Of a stretch of DNA of 51,249 nt, positions 8,832 to 19,018 are shown one piece after another. Below the pieces are notes generated by a model that was not told where the DNA came from, made no database searches, and was given only the letters and a program-made list of their open reading frames with translations. This stretch comes from Desulfuromonadales bacterium. GTDB taxonomy: Bacteria; Desulfobacterota; Desulfuromonadia; Geobacterales; Pseudopelobacteraceae. The first letter of the stretch is position 1. Each line of letters opens with the position of its first letter. The stretch is from contig JACAAY010000028.1 in assembly GCA_013377095.1 (NCBI GenBank), positions 1-51,249 of the forward strand. The letters run 5' to 3'. A program made the translations under genes and the position numbers.

Positions 8832-10901
8832 ATGACTACAGCTATCAATATATTTCTCCCTTTTTCCAGACCGTTATCCGGTTACCGGCTTAACCTGGCC
8901 ACGGCTGTCATCCTGCTGCTGGGTGCTCTGCTGCTGTATCCGGTCCAGGGGTATGCCGATCAACCGGCTGAACTGACCGACCTCTCCCTGGAAGAGCTGC
9001 TGCAGGTCAAGATCCGCACCGTAACCGGCAGCTCCCGCTATGAGCAGGAGTCGAGCGAAGCGCCGGCCCGAGTCAGTATCATCGATGCCGACACCATTCG
9101 CCGTTTTGGCTACCGCACCCTGGCGGATGCGTTGCAGGGTGAAACCGGCATCAATATGACCTATGATCGCAACTACGACTATGTCGGCTATCGTGGCCTC
9201 AGCAGACCGGGCGATTACAATACCAGGGTCCTGGTACTGCTGGATGGCATCAGGCTGAATGACGAAGTCTATCATCAGGCGCCGGTGGGAGCGGATTTTC
9301 CCCTGGATATGGATCTGGTGGAACGGATAGAAATCATCCGCGGTCCGAGCAACTCCCTGTACGGCAACAACGCCTTCTTTCTGACGGTGAACGTCATCAC
9401 CGTGTCGGCCGGCAGAAACGGCGTTAACGCAGCCTCCTCGGTGGATACCCGCGCCAGGGTGACCGGCCGACTGACCGCAGAACTGGACCCCAAGGGGGCG
9501 GACTGGTCCCTGTTGGTATCGGGAACGATGTTCAACGCACCGGGGAGCGATCTGTATGAAAAAGCATATGACACCCCCACCACCAACAACGGTGTCAGCA
9601 AGGGCTGCGACTACGAAAGTGGCGGCAGCTTTTTCGTCAAGGCCGAAAAGGGCGACCTGACGCTGCTGGGTGGTTTTGTACGACGCAGAAAAGGAATTCC
9701 AACCGGAGCCTATGATGTCACGTACAATGACCGGAGCAATACATCCTGGGATGAACGCTCCTTTGCAGACCTGAGTTATCAGCTGGGCAATGGGGCCGGA
9801 GATTCACTCAAACTGCGAACCTACTACAATGGCTACTACTATAAGGAGCGTTACGCCTACCCTCCCTCGGATGACGGCCAGGATCAGACCTTTTACGACT
9901 ACTCGCGTAGCGCCGTATGGGGCGCAGAAATCGTGGCTGACAAGATACTCCCCTTTCACAACCACCTGGTTGCCGGTATTGATTATCACTACGCCCTGCT
10001 CAGGGATCAGCGCACCAGTACGGCCTCCACAGGTGTCTCCCTGGACCTGCACTCCCCCCAGCACAGCCTGGGTGTATTCCTGCAGAACGAATGGCGCATA
10101 CTTCCTAACCTGCTACTGGATCTGGGGGGGCGTTACGACTTCTTTTCACCCTCCCTGCACACCTTCAATACCAAGGCTGCGCTGATCTACAAAATCAATG
10201 ACGATCTGGTTGCCAAATACCTGTTTGGCAAATCGTTCCGTGCCCCCAATGCCTACGAAACCGACTTTCGGGATGCCACCAGCAACATGGTGGCCAACCC
10301 AAACCTGCGCCAGGAATCTATGATCAGCCACGAACTGGTGCTGGAATACTACCATGGGCCGGGTCAACGTCTGTCGCTGACCGGTTTCCACTATGCCATC
10401 GATGACCTGATCAGCCTGGTTGTTGAAAGTGATGGAGCGACCCACTTCAAAAACGTCGATAAAGTCGAGTCAATCGGGTTTGAAGCAGAAGGGGAATGGA
10501 ACTGGGAGGCCTGGTCGGGCAAACTGGGATACAGCTATCAACGGGCAAAGGATGTGCAGAGCGGAAAACGGCTTTCCAATTCACCCGATTCCCTGGTCAA
10601 GGCAAAGCTCTCCCGCGAGTTTTTCAACAGACGCTTGACACTGTCTTCCGAGCTGCAGTACCTGTCTCAACTTGACACCCTGACCGATGCCAAGGGAGGT
10701 GATTATGTGCTGGTGCACCTGACCGCCTTTGCCCGCGATCTGTTGTTCAAAAACCTGGATGGCACCATTTCGGTCCGCAACTTGTTCAACAAACGCTACG
10801 CCAATCCCGGTTCGACCGAACATGTTGAAACCAGCCACCCGGTCGCCCTGATTCCCCAGGATGGACGGACCGTCACCTTCAAGCTGTCCTACCGTTTTTA
10901 G
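8832..10901 (+). CDS. TonB-dependent outer-membrane receptor
   Basis: 689 residues. The N-terminal hydrophobic export segment is around residues 20-42. The plug domain runs about 70-190 (EAPARVSIIDADTIRRFGYRTLADALQ, VLVLLDGIRLNDEVY, IEIIRGPSNSLYGNNAF). The rest is a 22-strand barrel ending in the aromatic terminus FKLSYRF needed for BAM recognition. The ELTDLSLEELLQVKI segment before the plug is typical of receptors grouped with vitamin B12/siderophore transporters and of Geobacter relatives. The ligand is unknown. No good ribosome site precedes ATG 8832, so the start is uncertain. Confidence 0.92.
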   Translation: MTTAINIFLPFSRPLSGYRLNLATAVILLLGALLLYPVQGYADQPAELTDLSLEELLQVKIRTVTGSSRYEQESSEAPARVSIIDADTIRRFGYRTLADALQGETGINMTYDRNYDYVGYRGLSRPGDYNTRVLVLLDGIRLNDEVYHQAPVGADFPLDMDLVERIEIIRGPSNSLYGNNAFFLTVNVITVSAGRNGVNAASSVDTRARVTGRLTAELDPKGADWSLLVSGTMFNAPGSDLYEKAYDTPTTNNGVSKGCDYESGGSFFVKAEKGDLTLLGGFVRRRKGIPTGAYDVTYNDRSNTSWDERSFADLSYQLGNGAGDSLKLRTYYNGYYYKERYAYPPSDDGQDQTFYDYSRSAVWGAEIVADKILPFHNHLVAGIDYHYALLRDQRTSTASTGVSLDLHSPQHSLGVFLQNEWRILPNLLLDLGGRYDFFSPSLHTFNTKAALIYKINDDLVAKYLFGKSFRAPNAYETDFRDATSNMVANPNLRQESMISHELVLEYYHGPGQRLSLTGFHYAIDDLISLVVESDGATHFKNVDKVESIGFEAEGEWNWEAWSGKLGYSYQRAKDVQSGKRLSNSPDSLVKAKLSREFFNRRLTLSSELQYLSQLDTLTDAKGGDYVLVHLTAFARDLLFKNLDGTISVRNLFNKRYANPGSTEHVETSHPVALIPQDGRTVTFKLSYRF

Positions 10902-10995
10902 GCACCGCCCATCGTCGGCGGACACCCGCCTTGACGCACCCACGCTTACGTAGTAATCTCCCTGCAACCCCCACCGTTTCAACCAGGAGCGTCCC

Positions 10996-13188
10996 ATGCC
11001 CCAGCAACCCTATGCCGCAATCTTTCCTGAAAGCAATGAACCGATCCTGATCCTGTCACTAAACCGTAAACAGGGCCGGATTCCCAAGGGGGATTATGGC
11101 TTCCTTGAACTATACTGCACCGACAAGGGCTGCGACTGCCGCAGGGTTACCATTTTTGTGCTCAACAAGAAAATGGAGGCCAAGGCGGTCATCGGCATGG
11201 GTTTTGATCCCGATGGCCCCATGCCCGGCCCTTATCTGGATGACTTTCACAAGCAATCACCTTTTGCGGATGATCTGCTGCAGTATTTTGTGGACATGAT
11301 CAATGGGGAGCCTGACAACCTGGAGATGCTGCATCGCCACTACCGCGAGGTTCGCAAAAAGGTTGAGGGAAAGGCGTATCGGGGCAAACCTTTTCCAAAA
11401 CCGGGCTCGCTCGTTCGCACGGCAACCAAACCACCCGACTTCGCCGAATCATTGCTGGATGTGGTCAAGACAGCCTCCGCATCCGTTAAGCGTCCATCAC
11501 CCGCTTCACGCAAGGCCGCTGCCCGCATCGATCGAGGTACAGAGCCGGATCTGACCACATTTGTGGAGGCTTACCACGCCATCCGGGAAAACGACAGGTA
11601 CACGGACCACTCCGAATTGCAGCACGAGCTGCGGCGCTATCTGCTGGACAATGATCGCTTTGGCGAAGAGCTGGCTTCATTGCTGGTGACGTGCTGTACA
11701 GCATCCAACGACGAGATGGTTGAAGTTGTCCTGCGTATACTGTTCGACGCACTGGAAATCCTGAGGGTGGAACTGGAGCGCAAACGAAAGGGGGCGGAAC
11801 CGCGCATGGAGCAACTTCAGAACGCCCTGGCCAAGCAGGTCTTCCTTGAGTGTGGTGACGCTGAACTGTGCGCTGCGGTATCGCACATCCTGCTGCAGGG
11901 CAGAGTCGAAGTGCTTCCGGTTGTACACGAGGCCAACAGCCACAGACTCATGGCAATTGCGGAGGGAGCGGACGAGGCTGACCTGCCGGGAGAAAACCCG
12001 CTGGAAAACCTTTTTGACAGTATCCGCGAGATGGCCGGCAACTGCCCCTTTGAGGCGCTGGAGAGCCTGCTTCAGGTTCTGGCCCTGAATCCGCCCCAGA
12101 TGCAGATCTCGCTCTGCGGCGAGATGCTTGTCTCCGACAATGCTTTGATTAGTGATACGGCGGCTTTGATGCTCCTGCACCCCTCTTCCGAGGTGCGTAA
12201 AGGGGTCTCTGCGCTGCTGTCCGCCAATGCCGGGAGCATTACACCGGAGACCTTGCGCCGCTTGATAATCAGCCGCAACTGGTTCCCGGAAGAGATCCGT
12301 GCCAACATAGACACGGCCATTTCCACTGCCCGACGGAGCCGCATCGCGTGCGCTCCGCTTCCAAAACCGCTGGCAATGACGATCTACGCCTCCCCCATCG
12401 ACGGTGCGGCGGCCCAGTCATTCCAGGTAATCGTACCGGACGGCAAGGGCTTTAAGAGCTGTTCAATCCTGCTCAAACGCGGAGAAGGTGTGGCGGACGC
12501 TTTTGTGGTGCCGCTTGCAAAAAAAAGAGAATTGAACGAGTTTCTGGCCATGATGAACCAGGAAGGTGCATTTATAGAATCGTCCAGCTCCTACCTCGAC
12601 CTGCGGCTCTGTCATGCCCTGAGCGATGGGGCTGTCCTGGGAAAGGCGCCCAACCACTGGCTGCTGCAGGTGGCCGAGATCCTGGGCAAGGACCAGTGGA
12701 AAGCGCTCCCCTTTGACCCGTTGCGGGAGCTTGATGCGCTCCGAGAGGAGCTGGAAACCGGCTCGCCGGAGCTGCTTGCGGACAGGTCACGCAACAAGTC
12801 TCTCAGGGATTCAGCCGGCTGGTGCATCGAGCATGCCTTTGCCCATTCCTGGTTCGAGGATGATGCGGAGGTGGATTCAGTAATCAAGTCCGCATTTAGA
12901 AAAAAGGGGGTGGCCAGGTTTTCCCGCGATCAGACAGCCATCGACGCCATATTCACGAAAATTCTGGAGAAACGCCGACCGGCCTGGCTTGAGCGTTTGA
13001 CGCTCTGTACACTCTGGCTCAAGTCATCCCGCAAGCCGCCCGTCCCCTGGCAACAGATGTTCCATCTGGCCTCGATGCTGGCCGACAACAAGCTGAAACT
13101 GGCCCGGATCCCGCTGATGGAGATGGTGGCCAACCACACCCTGGGTGCTCACCTGGAACGCATGGAAGACGAGCACCCGGTATTTTAG
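10996..13188 (+). CDS. Hypothetical protein, 730 aa, with N-terminal Cys-rich segment
   Basis: Not recognised. ATG 10996 has AGGAG upstream (accAGGAGcgtccc). The N-terminal about 110 residues contain LELYCTDKGCDCRRVTIFVLN, a compact C-x5-C-x-C cluster that could bind a metal, followed by YLDDFHKQSPFADDLLQYFVDM. Residues from about 170 on are almost wholly predicted alpha-helical and read like HEAT/TPR-type solenoid repeats. There is no signal peptide. The gene lies 94 bases after the TonB receptor and just before pepF. It looks like a genuine, conserved-style long gene without a known family. Confidence 0.8.
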   Translation: MPQQPYAAIFPESNEPILILSLNRKQGRIPKGDYGFLELYCTDKGCDCRRVTIFVLNKKMEAKAVIGMGFDPDGPMPGPYLDDFHKQSPFADDLLQYFVDMINGEPDNLEMLHRHYREVRKKVEGKAYRGKPFPKPGSLVRTATKPPDFAESLLDVVKTASASVKRPSPASRKAAARIDRGTEPDLTTFVEAYHAIRENDRYTDHSELQHELRRYLLDNDRFGEELASLLVTCCTASNDEMVEVVLRILFDALEILRVELERKRKGAEPRMEQLQNALAKQVFLECGDAELCAAVSHILLQGRVEVLPVVHEANSHRLMAIAEGADEADLPGENPLENLFDSIREMAGNCPFEALESLLQVLALNPPQMQISLCGEMLVSDNALISDTAALMLLHPSSEVRKGVSALLSANAGSITPETLRRLIISRNWFPEEIRANIDTAISTARRSRIACAPLPKPLAMTIYASPIDGAAAQSFQVIVPDGKGFKSCSILLKRGEGVADAFVVPLAKKRELNEFLAMMNQEGAFIESSSSYLDLRLCHALSDGAVLGKAPNHWLLQVAEILGKDQWKALPFDPLRELDALREELETGSPELLADRSRNKSLRDSAGWCIEHAFAHSWFEDDAEVDSVIKSAFRKKGVARFSRDQTAIDAIFTKILEKRRPAWLERLTLCTLWLKSSRKPPVPWQQMFHLASMLADNKLKLARIPLMEMVANHTLGAHLERMEDEHPVF

Positions 13189-13215
13189 AACGCATTCTTG
13201 GAGGAAAGCCGTACC

Positions 13216-14985
13216 ATGACAACACCCGACCTGACCTGGAACACCACCCTGCTCTACCCGGCCCCCGATTCAACCGAACTGGAAACCGACCTGGGCTCCT
13301 TCGATGCCCTGTCCGCTGATTTTCGGGGACGCTACTTTGAGAAGATAGATCAACTTGACGCACAAACCCTGCTGGACGCGGTACGGGAATTCGAGACCAT
13401 GCAGGTTGCCATGGCAAAACCCTTCTGCTATGCCCACCTGCTGTTTGCCGCCGATTCATCGGACGAAACCGCCCTGGCCCTGGCCCAGCGCTGTTCCGAA
13501 CTGGCCAATCGTCTCTCCCAGCAGCTGCTGTTCTTTGATCTGGAGCTGATGAACCTGGAAGACAAGGGATTTGAGGCGCTCTGCGCGCTCCCCGGGGCGG
13601 CAGCCTATGTGCACTTCCTGAGCGGCATCCGCAAATTCCGCCCCTACACCCTCAAGGAGAACGAGGAGCGGCTGCTGACCCGCAAGAATCTGACCGGTAT
13701 CAGCGCCTTTACCAAGCTGTTCGATGAGCTGTCCGCCTCCCTGCGCTACCGCATGGAGCTTGACGGAGAAGAAAAGGAATTCACCGGAGAAGAGCTGTTG
13801 TCCCTGCTGCACCACCATGACGGTGATGTGCGTTTCCGGGCCATGACCACCTTTCTTGAGAAACACGCCGAGAACGGTATCGTCTTCAACTCGGTCTTCA
13901 ACAATATGGCTCTGGACCATGGCCAGGAGATGGAACTGCGCGGCTACCGGACACCGATCCAGCCGACCAACATCGGCAACGAGATTCCTGATGAGGCTGT
14001 GGAGCACCTGATGGCGGTGACCGAGGCCAACTACGGTCTGGCTCGGGAGTATTTCCGCCTCAAGGCCGGGTTGCTGGGTATGGACAGGATCCGCAACTGC
14101 GACGTCTATGCCCCGGTGATCAAGTCCAGGAAGGAATACGGTTTTGACGAGGCCCGCGACATGGTGGTGGCCTCCTATGCGGCCTATGATCCTGATTTTG
14201 GACGCATCGTGTCCGACTTTTTCAGCCAACGGCGCGTGGATGTCATGCCGCGCCCCAACAAATCGGGGGGCGCCTTTGCCATGGGCGTCTCCCCCGTAAC
14301 CCCGCCCTTTCTGCTGCTCAACTACACCGGCACCCTGCGCGATCTGGCCACCATCGCCCACGAGGCCGGCCACGGCCTACATTTCGTCCTTGCCCAGAAA
14401 CAGGGCATGCTCAACTACCACGCCCCCCTGCCCCTGGCCGAGACCGCCTCGGTCTTCGGTGAAATGCTTTTGACCCGCCGTTTGCTGGACAGCGAGAGCG
14501 ATCCGCTGGTACGCAAATCACTGCTGTGCGCCAAGATCGAGGACATCATCGCCACCACCTTCCGCCAGACCGTGCTGACCCGTTTCGAGCTGCGGCTGCA
14601 CAACGAACGGACCAGGGGGTTGTTGTCCAACGACCGGGTAGCGGAGATCTGGCTGGAGGAGAATGCCCGACTCTTCGGTGACGACGTGGAGATGATCCCG
14701 GCCTACCGCTGGGGCTGGAGCTACATCAGCCACTTCATCCACAGCCGTTTCTACTGCTACTCCTACACCTTTGCCGAGCTGCTGGTGCTGGCCCTGTTCC
14801 AGAAGTACCGCGAGGAGGGGGACTGCTTCAAACCGGGCTACCGCAGCCTGCTGGAATCGGGCGGTGCACTGTCGCCGGCCGACACGGCCAGGCTGGCCGG
14901 CATCGACATCACCGAGGGCGGTTTCTGGCAAAAAGGGTATGATTTTCTGGGGGGATTGATCGAGGAACTTAAAGTGATAAAGTAA
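13216..14985 (+). CDS. M3-family oligoendopeptidase F-type zinc metallopeptidase
   Basis: 589 residues from ATG 13216; GGAGGA lies 10 bases upstream, so an in-frame TTG at 13198 (inside that ribosome site) is rejected. The zinc motif HEAGH is at residues 382-386, and the third ligand is likely the glutamate of ETASVFGEM about 25 residues on. The C-terminal YRWGWSYISHFIHSRFYCYSYTFAELL is typical of PepF/M3B peptidases. These cytoplasmic enzymes cut short peptides. The gene starts 27 bases after the 730-residue orphan and may be co-transcribed with it. Confidence 0.93.
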   Translation: MTTPDLTWNTTLLYPAPDSTELETDLGSFDALSADFRGRYFEKIDQLDAQTLLDAVREFETMQVAMAKPFCYAHLLFAADSSDETALALAQRCSELANRLSQQLLFFDLELMNLEDKGFEALCALPGAAAYVHFLSGIRKFRPYTLKENEERLLTRKNLTGISAFTKLFDELSASLRYRMELDGEEKEFTGEELLSLLHHHDGDVRFRAMTTFLEKHAENGIVFNSVFNNMALDHGQEMELRGYRTPIQPTNIGNEIPDEAVEHLMAVTEANYGLAREYFRLKAGLLGMDRIRNCDVYAPVIKSRKEYGFDEARDMVVASYAAYDPDFGRIVSDFFSQRRVDVMPRPNKSGGAFAMGVSPVTPPFLLLNYTGTLRDLATIAHEAGHGLHFVLAQKQGMLNYHAPLPLAETASVFGEMLLTRRLLDSESDPLVRKSLLCAKIEDIIATTFRQTVLTRFELRLHNERTRGLLSNDRVAEIWLEENARLFGDDVEMIPAYRWGWSYISHFIHSRFYCYSYTFAELLVLALFQKYREEGDCFKPGYRSLLESGGALSPADTARLAGIDITEGGFWQKGYDFLGGLIEELKVIK

Positions 14986-15052
14986 ATTCAGTCGTGTCTT
15001 ACAAAACAGGTTGCAACTCAAAAGTTGAGTTCCATATCCTCTGGAGGTTGAC

Positions 15053-18000
15053 ATGGTCAGAACCAGGATTATTGCCACATGCCTTGCAAAAATGCTGATT
15101 TCTTTGACAGCCCTGCTGCTGGTATTCTGTCTTCTTCCGCTACCTGAAGCCGAGTCGGCCACTATCATTGCCGCACATGCCATGTCCACCGAGCGCGACC
15201 ATCACAGCGCCACACTCCTCCTGGACGGCAAGGTGCTTGTGGCAGGAGGAATCAACAATGGCGGATATCTCAACAGCGTTGAGCTGTATGATCCCGCCAC
15301 CGACACGTGGAGCAGTTCGGCAAATCCGCTGCTCGGGACACGCGCCGATCACACCGCTACCCTGCTCCCCAGCGGCAAGGTGCTGGTCGTGGGAGGAAAA
15401 AGCAACAGCGGCACCAGTTATCTCAACAGCGCGGAAATCTACGACCCGGTTGCCGGCACCTGGAGTCCCACCAGCAATACCATGTCAACGGCGCGGCAGT
15501 ATCACAGCGCCACGCTGCTCCCCAATGGCAAAGTACTTGTAGCCGGGGGAACTAACAGCGTCAATCTTTCCTCTGCAGATCTTTACGACCCGGCCACCAA
15601 CAGCTGGAGTCCGGCAGCCTCCATGAGCGCCGTGCGACATGGCCATACAGCCACGCTCCTGACTAACGGAAAGGTACTGATTGCAGGGGGCTTCAGCAGC
15701 AGTGGTTATCTTGCCAGTGCCGTGATCTATGATCCCTATTCCAATACCTGGAGCCCTTCAGGTTCCATGACCGATACCAGGGGGTTTCACAGCGCCACAC
15801 TCCTTCCCAACGGCAAGGTGCTGGTGGCGGGGGGGCTGATTGACAACCACACCTATCGTAACAGTGCGGAACTCTACGACCCGGTCCTGGGCACCTGGAG
15901 CACTACGGCCACGACCCTGGCCGATGCACGAAGCGGGCACAGCGCCACGCTGCTGCCCAATGGCATGGTGCTGGTGGCGGGAGGAAACAATAACGGCATC
16001 TATCTCACCGGCGCCGAGTTGTATAACCCGGTTACCAACAGATGGAACAGTGCGGGCGACCTGGCTGTCGCCAGGGAGCTTCACAGCGCTACGCTGCTCC
16101 CCAATGGCAGGGTGCTTGTCACGGGTGGAGAGAACAGTGAAGTTGGCTATCTAAGCAGCGCTGAACTGTTCGTCTCACCAACGTGGTTTCCGGCCGGTGA
16201 TCTGGCCACTGCACGTCATATGCACACCGCCACGCCGCTCAAAAACGGCAAGGTACTGGTGGCAGGGGGAGCAGACAGTAGCGGCAACACCTATGCTTTC
16301 GTCGAATTGTATGACCCGGCCACAAACAGTTGGAGCTCCGCAACGCCCATGCATTCCGCCCGCTCCTTACACACCGCAACGCTCCTTGGTGACGGCAGGG
16401 TACTGGTAACGGGGGGAACCGATGACAGCGGCAGCCTTGCTACTGTCGAGATCTACGACCCGGAAGGCAATACCTGGAGTTTTGCCGCCCCCATGAATAC
16501 CGCACGTAAAGCACAGAGCGCTACCCTGCTCCTCAGCGGCAACGTGCTGGTGGCCGGTGGGTATGCCGGTCAAACCCTGGACAGCGCAGAGGTGTATGAC
16601 CCTATCGCCAACAGCTGGACCCCTACCGCCGTGAACAGTGACGGCTTGAACATGATCCATGGAGAATCCGGCCATGCCGCCACTCTCCTTGTCAACGGCA
16701 AGGTGCTGATTGCGAATGATTATACCGTCCAGCTCTACGACCCGGCAAGCAACCAGTGGAGCCAGGTCGCTGATATGCAACACCCGCGTCTCGGCCACAG
16801 CGCAACGCGCCTCTTGAACGGCAAAGTGCTGGTGGCCGGGGGAAGCTACACCGGGAACTATATAACCACGGCAGAGTTGTATGACCCGGACGCCAACAGC
16901 TGGAGCAATGCCGCCGCCATGATAACACCACGCGGTGCGCATACCGCCACGCTTCTCCCCGGCGGAAGGGTGCTGGTGACGGGGGGGATAAGTCAGGGAG
17001 ACATTGACCTCTCCATTGCCGAGCTGTACGATCCGCTCACAGGCAGCTGGAGTCCCGCCGGCGACATGATCGATGCCCGCCATGAGCACACCGCCACCCT
17101 CCTCACAAACGGCAAACTGCTGGTGGCCGGCGGATATAACGCTGGCGCCCTTCCCGGCGCAGAGCTGTACGACCAGTCCGCCTTGAGCCAGGCCGGCTCA
17201 CTGACAACCGCACGTTACTACCACAGCGCCACGCTCCTCTCCGCTGGCAAGGTGCTGGTGGCGGGGGGATGGAATGGCGTCAGCGGCACGCTCTCTGCCG
17301 TGGAGCTGTACGACCCGGCAACCGGCAATTGGCGAGCGGTTAAGCCAATGAACAGCGCCAGATACAGCCACAGCGCCACGCTCCTCTCCAACGGCAAGGT
17401 GCTTGTGGCGGGGGGATGGAATGACAACACCTCTTTCATCTCCCTTGAAACCGCGGAGATCTACGACCCGGCAACTGACATCTGGAGTTTGGTGCCGCCG
17501 ATGACCGCAGCGCGAGCCTTGCACAGCGCCACGCTCCTCCCCAACGGCAAGGTGCTGGTGGCAGGTGGATATAACGGCAGCGACTACCTGAATAGCGCGG
17601 AGCTCTTCGATCCGGTCAAAAACGCCTGGAGCACGGTGCTAACCCCGATGAATGCCGCGCGCGCCTGGCACAGCGCCACGCTCCTCCCCAACGGCAAGGT
17701 GCTGGTGGCGGGGGGACATGGCAGCGGCTATCTCAACGGCGCGGAGCTGTACAACCCGGCCACCGATAGCTGGAGTAGTACCGGATCCATGGCCACCGCA
17801 CGCCGACTTCATAGCGCAACCCTCATCCCCGGTGGCAAAGTGCTGATCGCGGGGGGAGCAAACATCGGTGGATTCCTTTCCGGCGCGGAACTGTTCGACC
17901 AGGTCACCGGCAGCTGGAGTCCGGCCGGATCCATGACCGCCCCACGCCAAAGTCAGAGCGCAACGTTTCTTCCCAACGGATTGGTCCTGATTACGGGCGG

Positions 18001-18922
18001 TATGAATGGTAGCGGCCCCCTTTCCGACGCAGAGCTGTACATCCCGGCCACCAATAGCTGGAGCTTGACCACTCCCCTGGCAATTGCACGTTACTATCAC
18101 AGCGCAACGTTACTTGCCGGCGGCAAGGTTTTGATAACCGGGGGGAGTGATGCCGGAGGGGCTCTTTCCAAGTCAGAGCTTTACACCACCGGGCTGTTGA
18201 CCGCCACGTCCCTTAACCTTGGCAACCTTACCCAATCCTGGAATGGCACGACGCGGGCGGTGAGCGCCGCAACGGTACCCGCAGGGGTGCCCGTCGCCAT
18301 CACCTATAACGGCAACGCCACGCCACCCACCCTCGCCGGAACGTACCTGATAGCCGCCGCGATCAGCGATTACAATTACCAGGGGAGCGCCAACGGCATA
18401 CTGATCGTGAATGCCACACTCAACGTGGGTTTCAGCGCCACAGGGGGCGGAGCGGTGAACAGCGACCCGTCGGGGCTGATAGCCTGCACATCTCCACCTT
18501 TGGCTGGAACGTATTCAACCACTCAGGCCGGAATCCAGTTGACTCTCACGGCAAGCCCCAGCCTGGATTCGCTCTTCTCCGGATGGCAAGGGGCGTGCCT
18601 GGGTTGCGGTCAATCCTGCCAGTTCATCCTGGACAGCGACAAAACATGCACGGCCTTCTTTTATATCATGCCCCCGGCGCGGATCGGTGGGACCTATTAC
18701 GCGGACCTGGCGGATGCCTATAGTCACGCAGTATCGACAAACATCATCCAGAGCAAGGCGACCACCTTTTCCGGGGGATTGAACCTGAATAACGGCACGT
18801 CCATAACATTAAAAGGGGGATATGACGCCGGCTATGTGAATCAGACCGGGGTTTCACTGCTTCAAGGCGGCTTGACGATCAGTTCCGGGAGTCTGGTCAT
18901 TGATCACCTAGCGATTCTGTGA
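15053..18922 (+). CDS. Secreted Kelch-repeat protein with MBG-like, InlB-B-like and C-terminal module
   Basis: 1289 residues; GGAGG seven bases before ATG 15053. A signal peptide covers about residues 8-36. Residues 44-1048 hold 21 Kelch-like repeats of about 48 residues (pattern TAR..HSATLLPNGKVLVAGG....L.SAELYDPATNSWS). Repeats 7, 14 and 21 lack the DPATNSW part, dividing the array into three sets of seven. An MBG/YDG-type domain follows (LGNLTQSWNGTTRAVSAATVPAG...), then a divergent InlB-B-type repeat with paired cysteines (GWQGACLGCGQSC). Last is a roughly 75-residue C-terminal module (GGYDAGYVNQTGVSLLQGGL...) that reappears in the DUF1566 protein at 20077 and in the relic at about 19850. 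Probably three beta-propellers displayed outside the cell; the ligand is unknown. Confidence 0.93.
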   Translation: MVRTRIIATCLAKMLISLTALLLVFCLLPLPEAESATIIAAHAMSTERDHHSATLLLDGKVLVAGGINNGGYLNSVELYDPATDTWSSSANPLLGTRADHTATLLPSGKVLVVGGKSNSGTSYLNSAEIYDPVAGTWSPTSNTMSTARQYHSATLLPNGKVLVAGGTNSVNLSSADLYDPATNSWSPAASMSAVRHGHTATLLTNGKVLIAGGFSSSGYLASAVIYDPYSNTWSPSGSMTDTRGFHSATLLPNGKVLVAGGLIDNHTYRNSAELYDPVLGTWSTTATTLADARSGHSATLLPNGMVLVAGGNNNGIYLTGAELYNPVTNRWNSAGDLAVARELHSATLLPNGRVLVTGGENSEVGYLSSAELFVSPTWFPAGDLATARHMHTATPLKNGKVLVAGGADSSGNTYAFVELYDPATNSWSSATPMHSARSLHTATLLGDGRVLVTGGTDDSGSLATVEIYDPEGNTWSFAAPMNTARKAQSATLLLSGNVLVAGGYAGQTLDSAEVYDPIANSWTPTAVNSDGLNMIHGESGHAATLLVNGKVLIANDYTVQLYDPASNQWSQVADMQHPRLGHSATRLLNGKVLVAGGSYTGNYITTAELYDPDANSWSNAAAMITPRGAHTATLLPGGRVLVTGGISQGDIDLSIAELYDPLTGSWSPAGDMIDARHEHTATLLTNGKLLVAGGYNAGALPGAELYDQSALSQAGSLTTARYYHSATLLSAGKVLVAGGWNGVSGTLSAVELYDPATGNWRAVKPMNSARYSHSATLLSNGKVLVAGGWNDNTSFISLETAEIYDPATDIWSLVPPMTAARALHSATLLPNGKVLVAGGYNGSDYLNSAELFDPVKNAWSTVLTPMNAARAWHSATLLPNGKVLVAGGHGSGYLNGAELYNPATDSWSSTGSMATARRLHSATLIPGGKVLIAGGANIGGFLSGAELFDQVTGSWSPAGSMTAPRQSQSATFLPNGLVLITGGMNGSGPLSDAELYIPATNSWSLTTPLAIARYYHSATLLAGGKVLITGGSDAGGALSKSELYTTGLLTATSLNLGNLTQSWNGTTRAVSAATVPAGVPVAITYNGNATPPTLAGTYLIAAAISDYNYQGSANGILIVNATLNVGFSATGGGAVNSDPSGLIACTSPPLAGTYSTTQAGIQLTLTASPSLDSLFSGWQGACLGCGQSCQFILDSDKTCTAFFYIMPPARIGGTYYADLADAYSHAVSTNIIQSKATTFSGGLNLNNGTSITLKGGYDAGYVNQTGVSLLQGGLTISSGSLVIDHLAIL
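15182..18199 (+). repeat. 21 tandem Kelch-coding repeats (about 144 nt each) in three blocks of seven
   Basis: Blocks are about 15182-16207, 16208-17206 and 17207-18199. Stretches coding HSATLLPNGKVLVAGG are nearly identical between repeats at the DNA level, so the array is a substrate for recombination and for assembly error. Confidence 0.9.
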
Positions 18923-19018
18923 CCGGATAGCTTATGTACTAGACTATTCATAAAAACAGCCAGTTACCTGATGGCTGTGGCACGCAACTTATGAAATAAT
19001 CATCTTAAGCCTTACGTT

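Noticed and set aside
13456..14373. Open frame of 305 codons on the strand opposite to the oligoendopeptidase
   Set aside because: It lies wholly inside a confident gene, its composition is that of a G+C-rich antisense shadow, and it has no ribosome site.
15182..18199. Regular DNA repeats suggesting a CRISPR array or satellite
   Set aside because: Repeats are about 144 bases, in frame and code Kelch blades; there are no short identical repeats with unique spacers.
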